Assembly: GCA_003504855.1 (NCBI GenBank)
Contig: DNZD01000097.1
Coordinates: 1 to 14,706 of the forward strand
Direction of reading: 5' to 3'
DNA length: 14,706 nucleotides
Origin: Cytophagales bacterium
Lineage (GTDB): Bacteria > Bacteroidota > Bacteroidia > Cytophagales > Cyclobacteriaceae
Below, piece after piece: positions 8,432 to 14,706 of the stretch; position 1 is the first letter of the stretch; every line of letters starts with the position of its first letter. The notes beneath the pieces were generated by a model that was given only the letters and a program-made list of their open reading frames with translations, was not told the origin of the DNA and searched no databases. A program made the position numbers and the translations under genes.

Positions 8432-8471
8432 GGAGTATTTTTTTACAAGTTAGCGAATCAACCCGAATCCC

Positions 8472-9716
8472 ATGGCTGCTGCGCGCGCCTTCAAGAATAC
8501 CATCATTAACGACCCGGTCTACGGTTTTATTCCCGTGACCAGTGAAAAAATACATGCCTTGATTGAGCACCGCTACATGCAGCGCATGCGGCACATCCGG
8601 CAGTTGGGGCTGACGGAGCTCGTATATCCTGGGGCAATCCATACCCGGTTTCACCATGCCCTGGGTGCCATGGACCTCATGCGGCGTGCTATTGACGTAC
8701 TGAGGGCCAAGGGTGTTGATATCTCTGGCGAAGAACAGGAAGCGGCGCAGATCGCAACCTTATTACATGACATCGGACACGGACCATTCTCACATGCCCT
8801 GGAAGAAACCCTGCTCGACCATGTCCAGCACGAGAGCATTTCCTTCCTGTTCATGAAAGCCCTGAACAAAGAGTTCAACAATGAGTTGTCGATGGCGTTG
8901 CGGATCTTTCAAAACACGCATCCACGCAAGTTCCTCCATCAGATGGTCAGCTCCCAGCTTGACATGGACCGGTTGGATTACCTCAACCGCGACAGTTTCT
9001 TCACCGGCGTACGCGAAGGTTTTATTAGCACTGACCGCATCATCGCTATGCTGAATGTGGTAAACGGCCAACTGGTGGTGGAGGAAAAAGGCATTTACAA
9101 CATCGAGCATTTTCTCAGTGCACGACGACTCATGTACTGGCAGGTGTATCTCCACAAGACAAGCGTGTCCGCGGAACGGTTGTTGATTAATATCATCCGG
9201 CGCGCACAATACCTCGCCCAATCCGGTGAACCCGTGCCGGCAAGTGAAAGCCTGCATATGTTCTTATACCACCAGCAAACGCTCGACGACTTCAACAAAC
9301 AGCCTACATTGTTGCAACACTTTGGATCGCTGGATGATTACGACTTATGGGGTGCCATCAAACAATGGCAGACCAATAAGGATGAGGTATTGAGTGGCCT
9401 TTGCCGGTGGTTACTGGAGCGCAGGTTATTTCACATCCGTGTATCAACACAACCCAACGAGAAATCTGCTATTGAGAAGGTGCGTACTGCTATTGGTGAA
9501 CAATATCATCTTACACGGAAGGACGCCGCGTTCTTATTTTCTTACGGCAGTCTCTCCAATGAAGCATACCTGTCTGAAAGAAATGCCATTCAGATCTGGA
9601 TGAAGTCGGGTGAACTATTGGATGTAGCCCAGGCTTCTGATCTTCCTAACATCAAGGCCATGAGTAAAATCGTCAAAAAAAGCTACCTATGCTGGCCTAA
9701 AAACTTATCTTTGTAA
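8472..9716 (+). CDS. HD-domain phosphohydrolase (SAMHD1/dNTPase-like, COG1078 type)
   Basis: Metal-dependent HD phosphohydrolase; the closest characterised relatives are dNTP triphosphohydrolases, but the substrate here is not known. 414 aa. It begins with the characteristic [12 protein letters not shown] (11-22). Metal ligands of the HD fold: His62 ([11 protein letters not shown]), His99-Asp100 ([12 protein letters not shown]) and Asp166 ([15 protein letters not shown], 161-175); by eye Asp164, Asp166 and Tyr170 correspond to SAMHD1 Asp309, Asp311 and Tyr315. No SAM domain and no signal peptide, so cytoplasmic. The ATG fits the family N-terminus. It is divergent from porX and 25 bases upstream of lpxD, whose promoter box overlaps its last codons. 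It may be co-transcribed with the lipid A genes, with no obvious biochemical link. Confidence 0.88.
   Translation: MAAARAFKNTIINDPVYGFIPVTSEKIHALIEHRYMQRMRHIRQLGLTELVYPGAIHTRFHHALGAMDLMRRAIDVLRAKGVDISGEEQEAAQIATLLHDIGHGPFSHALEETLLDHVQHESISFLFMKALNKEFNNELSMALRIFQNTHPRKFLHQMVSSQLDMDRLDYLNRDSFFTGVREGFISTDRIIAMLNVVNGQLVVEEKGIYNIEHFLSARRLMYWQVYLHKTSVSAERLLINIIRRAQYLAQSGEPVPASESLHMFLYHQQTLDDFNKQPTLLQHFGSLDDYDLWGAIKQWQTNKDEVLSGLCRWLLERRLFHIRVSTQPNEKSAIEKVRTAIGEQYHLTRKDAAFLFSYGSLSNEAYLSERNAIQIWMKSGELLDVAQASDLPNIKAMSKIVKKSYLCWPKNLSL
9706..9713 (+). promoter_or_regulatory. Candidate -7 box TATCTTTG for lpxD
   Basis: Exact TAnnTTTG match, identical in sequence to the box before the HD-domain gene, ending 28 bases before the lpxD ATG and directly abutting the HD gene's stop codon. 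No -33 TTTG at the right distance. It suggests an lpxD promoter in addition to read-through from upstream. Confidence 0.4.
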
Positions 9717-9741
9717 AGGCCTTATCCCTATTCTTTCATTT

Positions 9742-10809
9742 ATGGAATTTACATTACATCAAATAGCCGGCATGCTCAAGGGCTCGGTTTCAGGGGATGG
9801 TAATCAAAAGGTGCGGATGCTCGCCAAGATTCAGGAAGCAGGGCCCGGCGAAATTGCGTTTCTGGCCAATCCTAAGTACGAACAGTTTATCTATAGCACC
9901 AAGGCTACGGCTGTAATCGTCAACCGCGACTTTGAACCTAAGAAAGACATCAGTGCCGCATTGATTCGCGTTGATGATGCCTATGCCAGCTTCACCATAT
10001 TGTTGGAAGAGTATCATAAGTTGATGAACTTTCAGAAGACCGGTGTTGAACAACCCAGTTTTATCGGAGAGAAATCTACGGTTGGCGCCAACATCTATCG
10101 CGGCGCATTCTCGTACATTGGTTCACAAGTCACGATTGGTGACAATTGCAAGATTCATCCGCACGTATTCATTGGCGATCGCGTGGTGATTGGCAACAAC
10201 ACCATTCTGCATCCCAATGTAAAGTTATACGCCGGCACCCGCATCGGTAGCAATTGCATTATTCATGCAGGTACCGTTATCGGCTCTGATGGTTTTGGCT
10301 TTGCCCCCCTCGAAGACGGCAGCTACAAGACCATTCCACAGTTGGGCAACGTCATCGTTGAAGATAATGTTTCCATTGGAGCCAATGCCGTCATTGATTG
10401 TGCTACCCTGATGGGAGACAGCACCATCATCAGCAAAGGTGTGAAGATGGATAACCTTATTCAGATCGCCCACAACGTAGTGATCGGCAAGAACACAGTA
10501 ATCGCTGCGCAGAGTGGTGTGGCCGGGTCGAGCAAGGTGGGCGAAAATTGTATGATCGCCGGCCAGGTGGGTATCGCAGGGCATCTTGAAATTGCCAACC
10601 GCACCAGCCTGGGGGCACAGACAGGCGTTTCAAAGTCAATCACCGAGGAAGGTCAACGTCATTTCGGCACCCCTTCATTCGATATCAAGGAGTATTTCAG
10701 GTCTTACGCCATCTTCAAGAAACTGCCGGATTTCAATTATCGGCTTCGCGAACTGGAAAAGCGGGTACCACATCCGATTGAAAACGGCGCACAGAGCCAA
10801 AAAGACTAG
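9742..10809 (+). CDS. lpxD: LpxD, UDP-3-O-acylglucosamine N-acyltransferase
   Basis: Transfers a 3-hydroxyacyl chain from ACP to the 2-amino group of UDP-3-O-acyl-GlcN, the third step of lipid A synthesis; soluble, cytoplasmic trimer. 355 aa (E. coli 341). N-terminal uridine-binding domain (about 1-100) with [20 protein letters not shown], then a left-handed beta-helix of hexapeptide repeats (about 105-300) with many [IV]G-x-N turns. The family motif GSDGFGFAP is at 181-189, and the catalytic His is His244 in [11 protein letters not shown] (239-249; E. coli His239). A short helical C-terminus follows ([17 protein letters not shown]). Next gene is lpxC-fabZ after 72 bases with its own promoter. 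LpxB and later enzymes are not in this window. Confidence 0.97.
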   Translation: MEFTLHQIAGMLKGSVSGDGNQKVRMLAKIQEAGPGEIAFLANPKYEQFIYSTKATAVIVNRDFEPKKDISAALIRVDDAYASFTILLEEYHKLMNFQKTGVEQPSFIGEKSTVGANIYRGAFSYIGSQVTIGDNCKIHPHVFIGDRVVIGNNTILHPNVKLYAGTRIGSNCIIHAGTVIGSDGFGFAPLEDGSYKTIPQLGNVIVEDNVSIGANAVIDCATLMGDSTIISKGVKMDNLIQIAHNVVIGKNTVIAAQSGVAGSSKVGENCMIAGQVGIAGHLEIANRTSLGAQTGVSKSITEEGQRHFGTPSFDIKEYFRSYAIFKKLPDFNYRLRELEKRVPHPIENGAQSQKD

Positions 10810-10810
10810 T

Positions 10811-10831
10811 CAGGGTGGTAAAAATGCCCTG
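10811..10831 (+). terminator. Weak hairpin after lpxD
   Basis: CAGGG (10811-10815) can pair with CCCTG (10827-10831), with one more G-U-type pair inside, and is followed by only a short ATTTTGG. Too weak to be convincing as an intrinsic terminator. It lies just after the lpxD stop and just before the -33 element of the lpxC promoter, so it might act as an attenuating element at most. Confidence 0.2.
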
Positions 10832-10833
10832 AT

Positions 10834-10865
10834 TTTGGCATAGTGGTGCATTCGCGTTAAATTTG
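10834..10865 (+). promoter_or_regulatory. Promoter for lpxC-fabZ: TTTG, 20-base spacer, TAAATTTG
   Basis: This is the best promoter in the window. A -33 element TTTG (10834-10837) and an exact -7 element TAAATTTG (10858-10865) are separated by 20 bases, matching the Bacteroides-type TTTG/TAnnTTTG consensus. The -7 box ends 16 bases before the ATG, giving a leader of only about ten bases. It would drive lpxC-fabZ, lpxA and the ABC gene independently of lpxD. Confidence 0.6.
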
Positions 10866-10881
10866 CGCACTTATTTAATGC

Positions 10882-12279
10882 ATGCTTAACCACAAGCAAC
10901 AGACCATCAAGAAGTCGGTAACCATATCCGGTGTAGGACTTCACACCGGGGTGCAGACCAACCTCACCTTTTTGCCGACAAAGCCAAACCACGGAATTAA
11001 ATTCCAGCGGATTGACCTGCCCGGGGCCCCCATCATTGACGCCGACTGCGACCGCGTGGTGGACGTCTCCCGGGGCACTACCCTGGAACAGAGCGGCGCG
11101 CGGGTGAGCACCATTGAGCATACCCTCGCAGCACTCGTGGGTCTTGAAATCGACAACGTCATGGTGCAGATTGACGGACCCGAAGCACCCATCATGGATG
11201 GAAGTTCCATCGAATTTGTGCAGGTGCTCAAAGAGGCCGGCTACGAAGAACAGAATGCCCTGAAGGATTTTTTTGAAGTGCAGGACAGTATCTTCTATCG
11301 CGAAAGCGCCCGCCACGTAGAAATCGCTGCACTGCCGCTGGACGACTACCGTGTAACGGTGATGATCGACTACAATTCACCGGTACTGGGCAGTCAACAT
11401 GCATCTATCACCAACATTCAGCAATTCGAAAAGGAAATTGCCTCCTGCCGCACCTTTTGCTTCCTCCATGAACTGGAGATGTTGTATAAGAATAACCTGA
11501 TCAAGGGTGGAGATCTGAACAACGCGATCGTGATCGTTGACCGGGTCATTGAACCCCATGAACTGGAGAATATCGCCCGGATGCTGAACAAGCCCAAAGT
11601 TGAAGTGAAAAAAGAGGGCATCCTGAACAACGTTGAGTTGCGCTATAACAATGAACCGGCGCGTCACAAACTACTTGATATCATCGGTGATCTGGCACTG
11701 GCCGGCCGTCCCCTGAAAGCACAGATCCTTGCTGCCCGACCTGGTCATGCCGCGAATGTGGCTTTCGCCAAGAAGTTGAAGAAAGCCATGGCGGAGTCTG
11801 ACAAGAAAGGCGTTCCCCGGTATAATCCTTCACTGCCTCCGGTGATGGACATCAACAAAATCACACAGACCCTTCCCCACCGTTATCCGTTTCTGTTAAT
11901 CGATAAGATTATTTACCTCGACAAAGAGACCGTTGCCGGCGTAAAGAATGTTACGATGAATGAGAATTTCTTCGCTGGACATTTTCCTGGCAATCCGGTA
12001 ATGCCGGGTGTACTGCAGGTAGAAGCGATGGCGCAGATTGGCGGTATCCTCGTGTTGAATACCGTACCGGATCCTGAGAACTACTGGACTTATTTTCTGG
12101 GCATTGACGAGTTTCGTTTCCGTAAGATGGTTCTGCCTGGCGATACGCTGGTGATCCAGTGTGATTTGCTGGCCCCTATTAAGCGGGGTATCGCTAAAAT
12201 GTATGGAAGAGGCTACGTGGGCAACGCACTGGTGTGTGAAGGTACCATGACAGCCAGTATTGTTCGAAAAGATTCATGA
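10882..12279 (+). CDS. lpxC/fabZ: Bifunctional LpxC deacetylase / FabZ 3-hydroxyacyl-ACP dehydratase
   Basis: Two-domain fusion, 465 aa. LpxC part (about 1-305): zinc deacetylase for UDP-3-O-acyl-GlcNAc, the committed lipid A step. It has VSTIEHTLAAL (75-85) with catalytic Glu79 and zinc ligand His80, zinc ligands His262 and Asp266 in HKLLDIIGDLALAGRP (262-277), and general-acid-type His289 in ARPGHAANV (285-293). FabZ part (about 322-465): dehydrates 3-hydroxyacyl-ACP in fatty acid elongation, with LPHRYPFLLID (331-341), GHFPGNPVMPG (366-376) carrying catalytic His367, and catalytic Glu381 in QVEAMAQ. Both active sites are complete. The fusion is well known in Bacteroidota. No frameshift lies between the halves: one continuous frame with a short linker (VPRYNPSLPPVMD). 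The stop overlaps the lpxA start by 4 bases (ATGA). Confidence 0.97.
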   Translation: MLNHKQQTIKKSVTISGVGLHTGVQTNLTFLPTKPNHGIKFQRIDLPGAPIIDADCDRVVDVSRGTTLEQSGARVSTIEHTLAALVGLEIDNVMVQIDGPEAPIMDGSSIEFVQVLKEAGYEEQNALKDFFEVQDSIFYRESARHVEIAALPLDDYRVTVMIDYNSPVLGSQHASITNIQQFEKEIASCRTFCFLHELEMLYKNNLIKGGDLNNAIVIVDRVIEPHELENIARMLNKPKVEVKKEGILNNVELRYNNEPARHKLLDIIGDLALAGRPLKAQILAARPGHAANVAFAKKLKKAMAESDKKGVPRYNPSLPPVMDINKITQTLPHRYPFLLIDKIIYLDKETVAGVKNVTMNENFFAGHFPGNPVMPGVLQVEAMAQIGGILVLNTVPDPENYWTYFLGIDEFRFRKMVLPGDTLVIQCDLLAPIKRGIAKMYGRGYVGNALVCEGTMTASIVRKDS

Positions 12280-13073
12280 GCTATCACCCCTTAGCCAACG
12301 TACATCCGGAGGCGAAAATCGGCCAGAATGTGGTCATTGAACCATTTGCAACGATCCACAAAGATGTAGTGATCGGCGATGGCAGTTGGATTGGCCCCAA
12401 CGCGGTGGTGTGGGACGGTTCCCGCATCGGAAAAAATGTAAAGATCTATCCCGGGGCGTCCGTTTCTTCCATTCCGCAAGACCTGAAATTTGCCGGTGAA
12501 ACAACCGAGACCTTCATTGGCGACAACACGGTGATCCGAGAAAGTGTAACGATAAGCCGGGGTACGGTTGATAAACACAAGACGGTGATTGGCAAGAACT
12601 GCCTCCTGATGGCCTATGTGCATATCGCACATGATTGCATTGTGGGTAATAATTGCATTTTCGCCAACGCGGTACAGGTGGCAGGTCACGTGACCATCGA
12701 AGACTGGGCGATTATTGGAGGAGCCAGTGCATTGCATCAGTTTGTGAAAGTCGGTGCACACGTCATGCTATCCGGTGGGTCATTGGTACGCAAAGACATC
12801 CCTCCTTTTACCAAGGCAGCCCGCGAGCCACTGACCTATGCCGGCATTAACAGCGTCGGACTTCGTCGCAGAGGATTTACGGCAGAGAAAATCAGTGAGA
12901 TCCAGGAAATCTACCGTTACATCTTTTTGAAAGGTCTTAACAACTCCAAAGCCCTAGACGCGGTGGAGAAAGAGATAGCACCCAGTGCAGAGCGCGATTA
13001 CATCGTTCAGTTTATCCGCAATTCAGAACGAGGCGTAATGAAAGGATTTTCCAAAAGCACATCCTTTGAATGA
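12276..13073 (+). CDS. lpxA: LpxA, UDP-N-acetylglucosamine acyltransferase
   Basis: First step of lipid A synthesis: transfers 3-hydroxyacyl from ACP to the 3-OH of UDP-GlcNAc; cytoplasmic trimer. 265 aa (E. coli 262). A left-handed beta-helix of hexapeptide repeats spans about 5-180. The signature AYVHIAHDCIVGNN (113-126) contains His119, equal to E. coli catalytic His125; AGHVTIEDWAIIGGASALHQF (beginning near 136) is the next conserved block. A C-terminal helical domain (about 190-265) follows, including VGLRRRGFTAEKI. Start and stop overlap its neighbours by 4 bases each (ATGA), indicating translational coupling with lpxC-fabZ and the ABC gene. Confidence 0.97.
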   Translation: MSYHPLANVHPEAKIGQNVVIEPFATIHKDVVIGDGSWIGPNAVVWDGSRIGKNVKIYPGASVSSIPQDLKFAGETTETFIGDNTVIRESVTISRGTVDKHKTVIGKNCLLMAYVHIAHDCIVGNNCIFANAVQVAGHVTIEDWAIIGGASALHQFVKVGAHVMLSGGSLVRKDIPPFTKAAREPLTYAGINSVGLRRRGFTAEKISEIQEIYRYIFLKGLNNSKALDAVEKEIAPSAERDYIVQFIRNSERGVMKGFSKSTSFE

Positions 13074-13699
13074 TTCTCCACGCCGAAAACCTGGGGAAAC
13101 GTTACAACCACGAGTGGATATTCAGAAATCTCAATTACACATTCAATCCCGGCATCTACACGATTGTCGGGCCAAACGGATCCGGTAAGTCAACTTTGTT
13201 GCAGGTACTGTGGGGGCAACTACCTGCTTCAACCGGAAATCTGACGTATACCGCTGGCGCACAAACAATACCTATCGAAGAGGTTCATCAGCACCTGGTG
13301 ATGGCTACCCCATACATGGAGTTGATTGAGGAGCTTACCCTCACCGAATTGCTAAAATTTCATTTTTCATTCAAGAAAATCAGGGGGTCATATAGTCTCG
13401 AAAACCTGATGGATTTGATGGAACTCAGCCACGCCAGGCACAAACAGATTGCGGTCTTTTCGTCAGGCATGAAACAGCGCCTGAAGCTGGCATTGGCCTT
13501 TTTTTCAGATGTTGAAATGATTTTTCTCGACGAGCCGACCTCCAACCTCGACAAAAAGGCCATAGACTGGTACTGGCTGCACTTTAACCAATTACCCCCC
13601 GAGACCCTGATTTTCATTGGATCCAATCTCGAAATTGAGTGCCCTGTCAACGCCACCCCTATCCTACTAATGGAGTATAAGCGGGTTACTTCCCGGTAA
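13070..13699 (+). CDS. ABC transporter ATP-binding protein, stand-alone, divergent
   Basis: Single nucleotide-binding domain, 209 aa, no membrane segment. Walker A GPNGSGKST (34-42), a signature-like FSSGMKQRLKLAL (130-142) in place of LSGGQ, Walker B plus catalytic Glu in MIFLDEPTSNLD (150-161), and D-loop SNLD. Two usual catalytic contacts differ: the Q-loop position reads VMATPYMEL (77-85) with no Gln, and the H-loop position reads FIGSNLE (182-188) with Asn186 instead of His. No permease is adjacent, so the partner is unknown; export of a lipid or envelope component is only a guess from its overlap with lpxA. From memory, similar CcmA/LolD-sized ATPases occur in other Bacteroidota. Its final codons lie in a short hairpin. 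Confidence 0.85.
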   Translation: MILHAENLGKRYNHEWIFRNLNYTFNPGIYTIVGPNGSGKSTLLQVLWGQLPASTGNLTYTAGAQTIPIEEVHQHLVMATPYMELIEELTLTELLKFHFSFKKIRGSYSLENLMDLMELSHARHKQIAVFSSGMKQRLKLALAFFSDVEMIFLDEPTSNLDKKAIDWYWLHFNQLPPETLIFIGSNLEIECPVNATPILLMEYKRVTSR

Positions 13700-13709
13700 T
13701 TCGCCGGGA
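13691..13709 (+). other. Short hairpin at the end of the ABC gene
   Basis: TCCCGG (13691-13696) and CCGGGA (13704-13709) form a 6-base-pair stem around the stop codon. It is followed by TAAAACG rather than a T-tract, so an intrinsic terminator is not supported. It may stabilise or mark the 3' end of the lpx transcript. Confidence 0.25.
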
Positions 13710-13758
13710 TAAAACGAGGGTATTCTTCAGTCATATTCCAAAAGAATCCATATTTTAG

Positions 13759-13766
13759 TATGTTTG
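13759..13766 (+). promoter_or_regulatory. Candidate -7 box TATGTTTG for the lipoprotein gene
   Basis: Exact TAnnTTTG match in the AT-rich 86-base gap after the ABC gene, ending 19 bases before the ATG at 13786. No -33 TTTG at the expected distance. Together with the strong downstream terminator it makes the lipoprotein gene look like a single-gene transcript. Confidence 0.45.
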
Positions 13767-13785
13767 ATCAATTATCTGAGACCTT

Positions 13786-14244
13786 ATGAAAATCTTCAAA
13801 GCAATGATGGTGGTAGTCGCCCTGGGTTCTCTTCTCACCTATTCTGGGTGTAAGAAAAAAGACGGCCCGGGACAAACACCACAGGACGCTCAACTGGTTA
13901 AGCTTTCCAAGACCTGGAAATTTTCCAAGGTGACACTGGATGGCGTAGATCAAACCGGTTATAGCAACTTCCAGTTGACCATCAGTGGCACCGCCGGACA
14001 AACCACCTTTGGTTATACCTGCAGCGGCCGACCTGCCCTCAGCCCCTGGCCTGCTTCGGGTACCTTCACCTATGGAGATGGTGCGTTGTTTTCTACCAGC
14101 CTGAAGCGCGATGACGCGCTGCCCATCACCTACTCGGTTGATGACAAGGCCACCCAACTTCAATTGACATTCAACTATTCCGGCAACGGATTTTCCCGGG
14201 TAGACAACGTTAAGGGAAACTGGGTATTTACCCTTGTTCCCTAA
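13786..14244 (+). CDS. Small secreted lipoprotein, lipocalin-like, function unknown
   Basis: 152 aa with a type II signal peptide: Lys2 and Lys5, a hydrophobic core (about 6-18), then SGCKKK with the likely lipidated Cys22. Tyr at -3 is unusual but tolerated in this phylum. The mature part starts with a Lys-rich, flexible stretch (23-37) and then alternating beta-strand-like segments. LSKTWKFSKVTLDG (40-53) at the start and GNWVFTLVP (144-152) at the end resemble the small lipocalin-like lipoproteins common in Cytophagales. Cys79 is the only mature cysteine besides the lipid anchor. No acidic surface-export signal follows Cys22, so periplasm-facing anchoring is more likely than surface display; this is inference. 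It has its own promoter box and terminator. I cannot assign a function. Confidence 0.8.
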   Translation: MKIFKAMMVVVALGSLLTYSGCKKKDGPGQTPQDAQLVKLSKTWKFSKVTLDGVDQTGYSNFQLTISGTAGQTTFGYTCSGRPALSPWPASGTFTYGDGALFSTSLKRDDALPITYSVDDKATQLQLTFNYSGNGFSRVDNVKGNWVFTLVP

Positions 14245-14266
14245 CGACAGGATAACCTGATATTCC

Positions 14267-14299
14267 GAAACCTCCCCTAACCGGGAGGTTTCTTTTTTT
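14267..14299 (+). terminator. Strong rho-independent terminator of the lipoprotein gene
   Basis: A perfect 10-base-pair stem, GAAACCTCCC (14267-14276) with GGGAGGTTTC (14283-14292), has a 6-base loop and is followed by seven Ts (14293-14299). It sits 22 bases past the lipoprotein stop. The last two Ts form part of the mutS2 stop codon on the opposite strand. It is oriented for the plus strand; there is no T-tract on the other side. Confidence 0.92.
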
Positions 14300-14706
14300 A
14301 GCGCAAAGTTACAATCGTGATCCCCTCACCACCCCGATCAGCATGCTCATCACGGAAGTTTCCCAGGGCCTTTAGCGTAGAAAGGTATTCTCTCACCACC
14401 TTCCGCAAAACACCTTCCCCTTTGCCGTGAATGATTCGCACCTCTGGTTGTCCCAACAAGACAGCATCATCAAGAAACCGGGTCAGTAAAGGGAGCAATT
14501 CCTCCACCCGCATACCACGCACATCCAACATCGGACTAAACCTTGATTGCCGCTCATGCAACTCAATTCCCTTAACCTGCGGGCGGCTCGTTTGTACTTC
14601 CTGCGCCAAATCACTGCGCACCAATCGCTCCACCTTAACCGATGACCGCAGGTCGCCAAACTGAACCGTGGCTGTTTTACCCCGGATGGCAAGTATGGTG
14701 CCTGTA
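14298..14706 (-). CDS. mutS2: MutS2 family protein, C-terminal end with Smr domain
   Basis: Only the last 135 residues are in the window; the reading frame is open up to 14706, and MutS2 is usually about 780-800 aa. The visible part begins with a KOW/SH3-like strand region (TGTILAIRGKTATVQFGDLR) just before the Smr domain, followed by the Smr domain with LDVRGMRVEE, in which LDVRG is the LDxxG-type nuclease motif, and the HGKGEG loop followed by LRKVVREYL. In characterised MutS2 proteins the Smr domain is an endonuclease; MutS2 acts in suppressing homologous recombination or rescuing collided ribosomes, depending on species. The MutS ATPase core lies outside the window. A GTG at 14633 is an internal codon, not the start. 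It converges on the lipoprotein gene. Confidence 0.93.
   Translation of the reverse strand, partial: TGTILAIRGKTATVQFGDLRSSVKVERLVRSDLAQEVQTSRPQVKGIELHERQSRFSPMLDVRGMRVEELLPLLTRFLDDAVLLGQPEVRIIHGKGEGVLRKVVREYLSTLKALGNFRDEHADRGGEGITIVTLR

Noticed and set aside
7982..8509. 175-codon open frame on the plus strand
   Set aside because: Antisense to the receiver domain of porX and overlapping the HD gene start; porX motifs are intact and the antisense product is His/Gln-rich without domain features.
10810..11316. 168-codon open frame on the minus strand
   Set aside because: Antisense to the LpxC active-site region and the lpxC promoter; explained as a shadow of the real coding frame.
14298..14633. 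A free-standing 111-aa Smr-domain protein starting at GTG 14633
   Set aside because: The frame stays open to the window end and encodes the typical MutS2 region before the Smr domain, so this is the C-terminus of a larger gene rather than a small Smr protein.
1..14706. Search for CRISPR arrays, tRNA or rRNA genes, transposases, phage genes and a defence system
   Set aside because: No spaced direct repeats, cloverleaf sequences, or transposase, integrase or nuclease clusters were seen; the PglZ domain belongs to PorX, not to a BREX-type defence locus, because it is fused to a receiver domain and has no BREX genes around it.

Overview
The window looks like an ordinary, gene-dense piece of a Bacteroidota chromosome, most likely from the Cytophagales side of the phylum. 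Four things point there: a PorX-type response regulator with a PglZ-like effector domain (type IX secretion), a fused LpxC-FabZ protein, several TAnnTTTG promoter elements of the Bacteroidota sigma factor, and no Shine-Dalgarno signals that stand out. Base composition is roughly balanced. No tRNA, rRNA, CRISPR array, insertion sequence or phage gene was found, and no gene-free stretch exceeds about 90 bases.

Layout. Positions 1-1045 (minus) hold fumarylacetoacetase, cut at its C-terminus by the window edge. Divergent from it are an RsmF-like rRNA methyltransferase and valyl-tRNA synthetase (about 1067-5197, plus). Converging on valS is a tightly overlapped minus-strand unit, read porX, then tsaE, then an alanine-dehydrogenase-family gene (8431 down to 5229). 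From 8472 a plus-strand run goes HD-domain phosphohydrolase, lpxD, lpxC-fabZ, lpxA and an ABC ATPase, the last three joined by 4-base ATGA overlaps. A small lipoprotein gene with its own promoter and a strong terminator follows. The window ends in the C-terminal end of mutS2 (minus), with its Smr domain.

How the genes work together. The lpx block supplies early lipid A steps: LpxA acylates UDP-GlcNAc, LpxC deacetylates the product, and LpxD adds the second acyl chain. The fused FabZ dehydrates 3-hydroxyacyl-ACP, the same substrate pool that LpxA and LpxD use, so it competes with them. PorX would tie the region to control of type IX secretion. tsaE (tRNA t6A modification), valS and the rRNA methyltransferase are translation functions.

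I do not see a previously undescribed system here. The observations most worth a second look are: TAnnTTTG boxes at six of eight gene-unit fronts; an alanine dehydrogenase-like enzyme with Gln in place of the usual active-site His; an ABC ATPase with neither the Q-loop Gln nor the H-loop His, embedded in the lipid A operon; and the overlap of porX, tsaE and ald. All family assignments are from reading motifs by eye; no database search was run.
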